DNA from: Dicyema japonicum
Taxonomy: Eukaryota > Dicyemida > Rhombozoa > Dicyemidae
Assembly: GCA_011109175.1 (NCBI GenBank)
Contig: RDEW01000019.1
Location: 1,016,247 to 1,080,246, forward strand
Length of the DNA: 64,000 bases
Reading direction: 5' to 3'
The notes beneath the pieces were generated by a model. The model saw only the letters and a list, made by a program, of their open reading frames with translations. It ran no database searches and was not told the origin of the DNA. Each line of letters begins with the position of its first letter. Position 1 is the stretch's first letter. Below are positions 57,134 to 64,000 of this stretch, piece after piece. The position numbers and the translations under genes were made by a program.

Positions 57134-57355
57134 TTGGTGACCCTTTGGATCATTCACCCGATACGACAGACTAGGATTGATGCAGAAAAGGATTTGCTCC
57201 ATAATCTTTACGAATACGCATCTTTTAAGCTCTACTTCAATAGTATTATGTCGCGTCCCGCCCGGGCTACCATCACTGCTGGTTACATTTCACTTGTCAA
57301 TCGACATGCGCCCATCGTTCTAATCAAAGAATTTACGACATGTCACCTGTTGTAA
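57134..57355 (+). CDS. Unrecognised ORF downstream of VPS13 exons
   Basis: A 73-codon frame with DAEKDLLHNLYEYASFKLYF and TAGYISLVNRHAPIVLIKEF. It could be a further exon or a separate fragment. I recognise no family, and the region 56,885-57,134 shows nothing clear. Coding status is uncertain. Confidence 0.25.
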   Translation: MVTLWIIHPIRQTRIDAEKDLLHNLYEYASFKLYFNSIMSRPARATITAGYISLVNRHAPIVLIKEFTTCHLL

Positions 57356-57419
57356 TGAAGAGCCAATCACCTCCCCCGTTCATTAGTTTTGATTTAATTT
57401 GAATTTATTTATGTTTAGG

Positions 57420-57975
57420 CTAAGAGCCAAAAGACTTGGAATTGACATCAGATGCAGGCTTTACAACGCGTTTGTGAAACCGATCCTACTGTACAACGCT
57501 GGGACATGGGGAAGTTCCTTTCAACGAACTATTGAAACTGGATTCTTCCCATAGAAAGCAACTAAGAAGCTTACTCGGAATGGTGTGGCCACGTAGAATA
57601 TCAACCACTGGTATCTACAACAAGTGTATGTGTTCTTCTATCAGCAAGGAGGTGATAGATGCCCGGTGGAAGCTATTTGGGCAAGTATTAAAATGAACCC
57701 GGACGCCCCCGCTAACAAAGCGATGGAACATTACTTTGACAGTTGCGACAAACCCTTCCGCGGACGACCTAGATCGACACTTCCAACTGCCTTAAACAAA
57801 GATCTATATAGTATGAGAAAAAATCTAAAAACGGGGGACGACCTGGACGAATTGAGATCACTCGCATTCGACAGAGGAAGAAAGAAAAACTAACTATAAA
57901 TATTGTTTCTTTGAGTGTTGCACATGCGGGCCTATAAACATTATGGCTTTCGTGAAAGTGCCATAATAATTATGT
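57420..57975 (+). mobile_element. YADDVDF-type non-LTR element, 3' fragment
   Basis: Begins with KRLGIDIRCRLYNAFVKPIL and LLYNAGTWGSS. After frame breaks, a C-terminal frame (57624-57893) has NPDAPANKAMEHYFDSCDK, RGRPRSTLPTALNKDLYS and GDDLDELRSLAFDR. The 3' UTR CACATGCGGGCCTATAAACATTATGGC ends with CCATAATAATTATG. It is a 5'-truncated insertion. Confidence 0.75.
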
Positions 57976-58000
57976 TTTAGGTGATTGACTTTCATTTTCT

Positions 58001-60234
58001 TTAAGGAAAAGTGCTTTTTGGGTACTCAGTTGAATCGAAAATCAACTGTTCAAAACATTTCAGAACTCGAATTCTAATCACTAGGTGACCGGGAATTCTA
58101 ATCGGTAACGAATCTCTCGGTGCAGACTCAAGATAAATAATAAATAGAATAGGAAACAACGAATCTCCTTGTGGAACTCCCCGAGTGGTTTTAAAAAAAT
58201 TGGAAGTTGTATTTCCGATTTTGACAGCCAGGTGAGTCTCTTCTAGGAGCGAGGAAATAATTCTAACATCATCCGTGTCTAGAAATGTATTCAGAATGTT
58301 ATTAAGTAGTCCCCTGTGTACAGAGTCGAATGCACGACTCATGTCGATCCCCAGAACTTTTATGCATTTTTTGTATTTCTGACATATAGCGCCAGACCAT
58401 CTGTGCGTCCATACTATGTCGGCGGTTGATCTTTTTTCCCTGAAACCGCTTTGTCCAGGCGATAAGAATTTGTCGACTTTCCCTTTGATTAGATTTAATA
58501 CAATGATAGATAGGGTTTTCCGTAAGACCGATAATAGAATTATTGGTCTTAGACTGTTTGAGGGACCTCTAGGTTTCCCAGGTTTTGGTATTGGAATTAG
58601 CCATCCTCTCCCAATTCCAAGATCGTTTTTGTCTTTAAATGCTTTATTGAGTATGATGGTGATTATTTCACCCAATTCAGTGGGTCCACATTTTATTAAC
58701 TCTGCAGGTATATTATCAGGACCAGCCGCTTTCCTGTAGTTTAGTTTTCCTATTGCCTTGATAGTTTCTGCGATAATAATGGGGCAGTTAAGAGGAGCCG
58801 TTGATGTTATTGGAGATTTGTTTTCAATTTCTTGATTGTTAAAGATGTCATAGTAGTGTGAAGAGACTATGTTCGCCTTTTCAATAACATTCAATACTGA
58901 TCGTCCATGTTGGTCGTGAATAACAATATTCCCTGGTCGTTTCTTTTTGCTAATAATCCGAATGGCTTTGAACATTTTGGATCCGTTCTTATATTTCTTG
59001 ATTTCATCGACCTGTTCCTCCACTTCCTTTTTTACTTGATATTTTTGAAGTTTTTTGATTTTTGTTAAAATTGAGTTACGAACTATCCTTAGCTCTTTTT
59101 TAGACTCGGTATATTTGAATTATTAATTCTAATCCTCAAATTCTTTTGTTCTGAAGATAAGTATGATATTTCTTCGTTGTTATATTTGAATTTGTTTTTG
59201 TGAGTAGTCCCCAAAACCAACGACGCGGTATTCTTCATTGCAACACCAACGTCATTCCACAAATCCTTGTGCACTATTGTTTGTATTTATCTTGCTTAAT
59301 TCCTTTCTGAGATTTTCGCCATTCTCTTTCATCTTTATTTAATTGCTTATTAGAGTTTCTGTATCCAATCTTTCGAATTACGTTTTTCCATATCTTCCAG
59401 GTTTGCACAAACTTCCCACCAATTTGTGATCACTTGATGTTTCAAGCCGATCGAATGATCTCGAGTTTCGTATTAGGTTTTTGTTCCTTTTTCTGCACAA
59501 GATATAATCAATTTGATTATATAATTTAATCAAGTTGCCATTTTTTCCCTTTCGTGAACCAATCCAGGAGGTTTTATGTCTTGCTGGGTGTTCAAAAGCA
59601 GTTTTCGTAATAAATAAGTTGTAGGATTCGCAGAATTGAACCGATGAGACACCAGAGGAATTTCGACGATGTGATCCAATACAAGTCTCCCATTCCTTAC
59701 TTTACCAACTCTGGCATTCCAGTCTCCACCAATAAACGTCACATATGACGACGAAAGTGAGTCATATGTCCCTGTCAAACATGAGTAAAACGCACCAAGT
59801 TCTTCAGGATTGGCATCAGCTCAGGACAGTGGTCGGAGCCTAAACATTGATGATAGAAATAAAAGAGTTGGGCTTTGTTCCAAACTTCAGTTGCATGACT
59901 TCAATACGATCCAAGACAGCCCATACGCGTGTCACACGGTCGTAAAGATCCCTGTGAACCGCAAATCCAAGACCATAATGTCGGCAGTTAGAGTCCAAAG
60001 TGATGATGTAGTAATCATCCAACTTCGTAATAGAATATGCTGTAATCTTTGTCTCTTAAATGCAGCAAATATGACACCATGGATAGATAAATCACGTGCG
60101 AGTTGATGTTTTTTGGTGATGAACTTCAAGCCTCGAGTGTTGAAAGTACCAAGAGAGAATGGGCAACGGGTAATTAAGCGCGAAGAAAACATATTTTTAA
60201 AGAGGGACGTCACCACTTCAACCAAAAATAACAT
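58001..60234 (-). mobile_element. YADDVDF-type non-LTR element, endonuclease plus RT half
   Basis: Minus strand: an endonuclease in several frames (60234-59400) has SLGTFNTRGLKFITKKHQLA, YGLGFAVHRDLYDRV, FIGGDWNARVG, QIDYILCRKRNKN and ETSSDHKLVG. These are APE-type motifs including the DWN and SDH catalytic boxes. The RT frame 59023-58001 has NYRKAAGPDNIPAELIKCG, LRPIILLSVLRKTLS, FREKRSTADIVWTHRW, LGIDMSRAFDSVHRG and GVPQGDSLFPILFIIYLES. It stops before YADD. The C-terminal half is missing and is replaced on each side by plus-strand 3' fragments of the same family. Confidence 0.85.
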
Positions 60235-60244
60235 TTTCCAAAAA

Positions 60245-60970
60245 ATGCTTCTTGAAGATAAAAACTAACAAAACGGAATTTATATCATTCAGCCTTGCAG
60301 AGAGGATATCCGACGAGACGTGGAGAAGACATTAGAAGGTCGGATTGCTCTTGGGGGACGAGGAAGATGTAGCTCGACTAAAAATCCATGCATCTGGTGC
60401 TTTCAGAAGCCTATCTAAAATATGGAGTTCGGGTAGAAGACTTTGTGGAAAAATAAAGCTTATGATATACAAATACTTCGTTGTGCCCATCCTAAAATAT
60501 ACCTGTGGGACATGGGGTTTTATATTTAAGTTTCGACCGCAGTATGCTTCGGAAGGCACTTAATATTCACTACAAAATGAAGATCAAAAACGAACAATTA
60601 TATAAGTTGAGCAAAACAGAACCAGTATCCATTGAAATCAGATGATTGAGATGGAGACTGTTCGGTCACATTCTGAGGATGGACCTGGATGTCCCGGCAA
60701 ATCACGTAATAGATGAATATTTCATGGAAAAAACAAAATCATTACGAGGAAGACCTAGAACAACTTACCTATCACGTTAAATGAGGACGAAAAAGCCATA
60801 GGCAGGGAGTTGAAAACAATAGATGACGTCGATGAACTAAGAGATCTTGCGAAACGGAGAGGCTTTTGGATGCGATTGGTGCAAAGGGTGGCCGGCACGG
60901 CACAAGTGAACCTTAATTGACTTTTGTTTTTTTATGTGTTCTCGGCAGTGCTGATAATAATAATAAACAG
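60245..60970 (+). mobile_element. YADDVDF-type non-LTR element, second 3' fragment
   Basis: Starts at about the YADD-downstream segment with KTNKTEFISF and LLLGDEEDVARLKIH, then YFVVPILKYTCGTWGF, a frame-broken LFGHILRMDLDVPANHV, GRPRTT and DDVDELRDLAKRRG. The 3' UTR ends in CAGTGCTGATAATAATAATAAAC at about 60,970. It abuts the start of the minus-strand element at 60,234 almost directly. Confidence 0.75.
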
Positions 60971-62060
60971 CATATAGTTAGTTGCATAAAAAAAGATCCC
61001 AGGTTATGGTTGACAGTAATAATCGCTTAATTTTCAATTGTTTGAATAAGTTTTTCGCAAAATCTACATTCCAGTAGGGAAGGCAGAGTTATCAAGTACC
61101 CTATACAAGAAGTCAAAGCCGAGCATGATCAGGTGAATCAATGGCATTTTTCAAAGCCTATCAACACACTCGCAAAATTATTCCGTAGCTAGTTGATCCA
61201 CTGTTTAAGTATTGCCTGTTCTTTAGTTATTTGATATTTTTTTCTCGGTGTATTCAGAAATAAATATAAGATTGAAAGTTGCCCTAACATCATGTTGATC
61301 GGATTGCACGGCTATTTAAAATTACTTCGTTTATGAAATTGCCAGAACTTCAAATGAGGAATTCTATTTATAATCAGAAGGGCATTACCAATAACAAGAC
61401 AAACTCGACGATTAGATCAAAATGTGAGGAATTAAAGGTTCGTTAAAGAATGATCATTGTCCAGTCTTGAATTCAGATATCTCAGAATTGTTGATGTCCA
61501 AATATATTTCCGGTCATTCGAAAATAATCAGATGCAACAAATTCACACCGTCCAACCACCTCCACTGCGAAACCATCATTCTCCTAATAGAATCTTCTAT
61601 TCGAAGTAAAGATCATGGAGCACGAATTTTTTTGGAATTGTGTGTAGTTTGTTCTTCGGGTTTTTACATTGGTCTTGACATGATATAAAATAACTACTCA
61701 TTGTCGTACAAGTTATTGTGGTACATATTATTAATTTATTTGAGCGAAGTGGATGTAAAGGCAGCCTATATTATAAATTGGAAAATTGTTTTCTTGTTAG
61801 TATGTCAGAAATATTGATCATAGAATAATAATGCTTGGGACCTGTTCATTATTTATCAGATTCGACGAATTGGTCGTCTACTGTTAGCCGAAGATCTTTT
61901 ATGTTGAACAAGGGGTTTCCGATGCCAAGTTTATGATAATCATCTGGTATACTTTGTTACAATTGACAAAATTCAAAATTTTGTAAGTTTTTCGAATATC
62001 GACTGTAGTTCAAATAATATAATAAATTCAAATAAATTGAAGACTGTTTACGAATTAAAA
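60971..62060. other. Intergenic, nothing recognised
   Basis: AT-rich. A 73-codon frame at 61467-61688 has no recognised family and is most likely chance. Confidence 0.4.
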
Positions 62061-63270
62061 TTAGTTAGTTACAAAGATTAATGGAATGCTTTCCTGTATT
62101 TCAGTATGTGATTTCGGTTTGATAAAAATAGCGGCAATGACACATGTGAATATTAGTCCAACAACTCCAGACACGATTCCAATTATTTGATTTTTCGTCA
62201 ATTTTTTTACGGGTTTACTTTCAGACGAAATTAGTTTGTCAAAATTTATTTTATCTAAAATTTAGTCGGTTTTACAGTATTACGATGTTTAATATGTTTT
62301 TTTTGTCTTTAATTTCATTCGATGTTTGTTCTTCAAAGCATCCTTCATCTAAAATTCAGTCGGATTTATTTACCTTCTCCAATAAATTCAAAAATCAAAT
62401 CATCACGGAAAAATTGTAATTTAAAAGATGAAATTTCGATTGACACATTTTTATAGTTTTGTGAGATGGATCCACAGTGATTATATCCTCCCATTTTAAT
62501 TTGTTTAAATTGCTTTTTAAGTGAAACACATTTATCTTTTTATCCAACACAACAGAAAATCTATTAATAATATATTTTCCCATTTGTTTATACGCCGTAA
62601 TAATATTTTAGATACACCATCAATATATATTTATTTCTATAAAATGTATACATTATAGATAATCATCGAAATGTTCATCTGTTATCTAAGAATCAATGCA
62701 AACGTGTACAATTTCGCTATTGTCAATATATGATATTTTGATAATTCCACTTATTACTGCTCGGATTCTTTTTGTTATAAAAACCAAATCGGCGTATTTG
62801 GGTCATTTTTGGGTTACAGTCATTAGCTAAATAAATTTTAATAAAAACCTTTTGAGAAAAATGATCAAAAACCTTTATCGTGATATTGCAACTTGTTTGA
62901 ATAAATTGTAACAGATAAATTATTCGAAAAACTAATTTGAGTATAACCACATCGGTAGTAATCCCCATAATTAGTTTTTGGTCTCTTTGTGATATTAGTA
63001 TAATGTTTACCACCTTAAGTACAACAAAAAAACGTACCATAAACAACTTCTGTTATTAAGTCAATAGTATAAAACTCATTGTAGAAGTATGGAATAAGTT
63101 TAAATTTTATGTTTTTGAAAGAAACAAATCGGTACCATTAGTTTGCCATACATCTATATGTTCCTCGGATTTTAACTTTGATAAACTATATTCCTAAAGT
63201 TAACGAAATATATACTATTGAAGGATTATTGAAAATTACATATGAATCAATTAATATATATCTCTCATCA
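62061..63270 (-). CDS. Type I membrane protein family, most complete copy
   Basis: Minus strand; stop at 62063-62061. The last exon (62254-62061) encodes KPVKKLTKNQIIGIVSGVVG and a continuing hydrophobic segment (LIFTCVIAAIF), a single transmembrane helix with a short cytoplasmic tail. Upstream are a 29 bp intron (62283-62255), an exon 62348-62284 (DEGCFEEQ), a 25 bp intron (62373-62349), and an extracellular exon with GGYNHCGSISQNYKNVSIEI and SSFKLQFFRDDLIFEFIGE. Further 5' a related domain shows HIDVWQTNG, FKLIPYFYNEFYTID, a 24 bp intron (63037-63014) and NYGDYYRCGYTQISFSNN. The phase closes at most joints. Two breaks coincide with A5 and A8 runs. The function is unknown; it looks like a cell-surface receptor or adhesion protein with repeated G-Y-x-x-C domains. 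Confidence 0.55.
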
Positions 63271-64000
63271 CATTTTATTTTGACTATTTTGCTAAACAGA
63301 ATAATTATGATATAATAAATAGTTCTGTTCATGTAGTCTAAATTTTATTAGGTCAAATTTTATTTTATATAATTTTTATCTTAATTGTTTGATATAATTA
63401 TATATTAAATATCTATGATAAAAGATACTTCATTACCATTTTTATTAAATATCTTTAATTATTTAAAATATAGTTAACATTATCAATTTCTCTCCATAAC
63501 TATTCTTCCATTACTCGACAACGTGAGAATCTTAAACAATAATTCCAGCTTCATTACTATGCGGCTCCGAATCCTATCGTTTCTACTAATCAGCTATACA
63601 AGTCGGCAAAACACGTAAATTTTGGAAAATAACCCACCTCTTTAAAATTCTTATTAAAGAATAACGATTGGATTTAGTAAAGCTGTGGTACTATGATGCA
63701 ACACAGCAAAAACCTCTCATTCTTGTCGAAGTCTCTTAATTGATAGTTAACTCTTTCTTTTTTGATGATTCTTTTATCGATGTTAGATAATAATAAAGTG
63801 GTTAGTGCTTTCAATCACGATTGGCTGTGAGTTAGATTCATACACTTCCACCTACATTAACAAGGATCCCTTCCATTTTTGCTTTCTCTGATTCTTAATC
63901 ATCAATAGGGATCTACGTGAATCGAGAAAATTGCCTAGTGCCACTACGGCTTTTAAAAACGATCGCTCGCTTTCTTACTACAGTTGATTGGTTCGCTCAT
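63271..64000. other. Intergenic, nothing recognised
   Basis: AT-rich flank to the end of the window. TAGATAATAATAAAGTGG at about 63,784 is reminiscent of retroelement tails, but no coding sequence accompanies it. Confidence 0.4.

Noticed and set aside
61467-61688. 73-codon ORF as a gene
   Set aside because: No recognisable motif, no neighbouring exon that connects in phase, and AT-rich surroundings where such ORFs arise by chance.

Overview
This window is AT-rich, repeat-dominated DNA from a eukaryote, most likely an invertebrate animal. It contains several clades of non-LTR retrotransposons, fragments of Tc1/mariner, hAT and MULE-like DNA transposons, two arrays of a roughly 168 bp satellite, and a few host genes. 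The host genes share an unusual property. When they are read as GT...AG introns with phase preserved, their introns are only about 21 to 50 bp, mostly 22 to 30 bp. This is seen in a C-type-lectin-like gene, an endosulfine/ARPP19 homologue, the C-terminal part of a VPS13 gene, a membrane-protein family and one unrecognised gene. Among animals, introns of this size are known from dicyemid mesozoans. A dicyemid or a similarly reduced animal is therefore my best guess; this is an inference, not an identification.

Layout. 1-4.56 kb: Tc1/mariner, Jockey-like and YADDVDF-type non-LTR fragments. 4.93-5.80 kb: a MULE-like element with terminal inverted repeats and a target duplication. 5.83-6.36 kb: a broken membrane-protein gene. 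6.5-10.4 kb: a non-LTR element with a zinc-finger N-terminus and a PD...D-type C-terminus, plus a second fragment. 11.03-13.72 kb: satellite array A. 14.06-15.75 kb: an internally deleted non-LTR copy. 16.20-17.62 kb: a chromodomain-like ORF and the lectin-like gene. 17.9-18.1 kb: a 47 bp minisatellite. 18.6-20.0 kb: another internally deleted non-LTR copy.

20.98-45.30 kb is one very large inverted repeat. The arms are about 20,985-32,975 and 35,118-45,302, with a 2.1 kb spacer. Each arm carries, from outside to inside: an unrecognised micro-intron gene, a Jockey-like element whose N-terminus has a 2A-like motif, a hAT fragment, a non-LTR C-terminal fragment, a small endosulfine gene, and an RLE-type non-LTR element. 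The left arm alone has about 2 kb of extra Jockey-like sequence. Small differences leave the endosulfine gene and the outer gene better preserved in the right arm.

45.3-46.8 kb: satellite array B abuts the right arm and runs into a truncated membrane-protein gene fragment (46.8-47.35 kb). 47.4-52.3 kb: Jockey-like elements. 54.0-56.9 kb: the VPS13 C-terminal region. 57.4-61.0 kb: three YADDVDF-type non-LTR pieces, a minus-strand 5' part flanked by two plus-strand 3' parts. 62.06-63.3 kb: another member of the membrane-protein family.

Most retroelement ORFs carry stops and frameshifts and look dead. The lectin-like gene and the right-arm endosulfine gene read through completely once their micro-introns are removed. 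Several frame breaks in the other host genes fall in short homopolymers, so sequencing or assembly error is a live alternative to pseudogenisation. No rRNA, tRNA, CRISPR array or bacterial-type gene was recognised.
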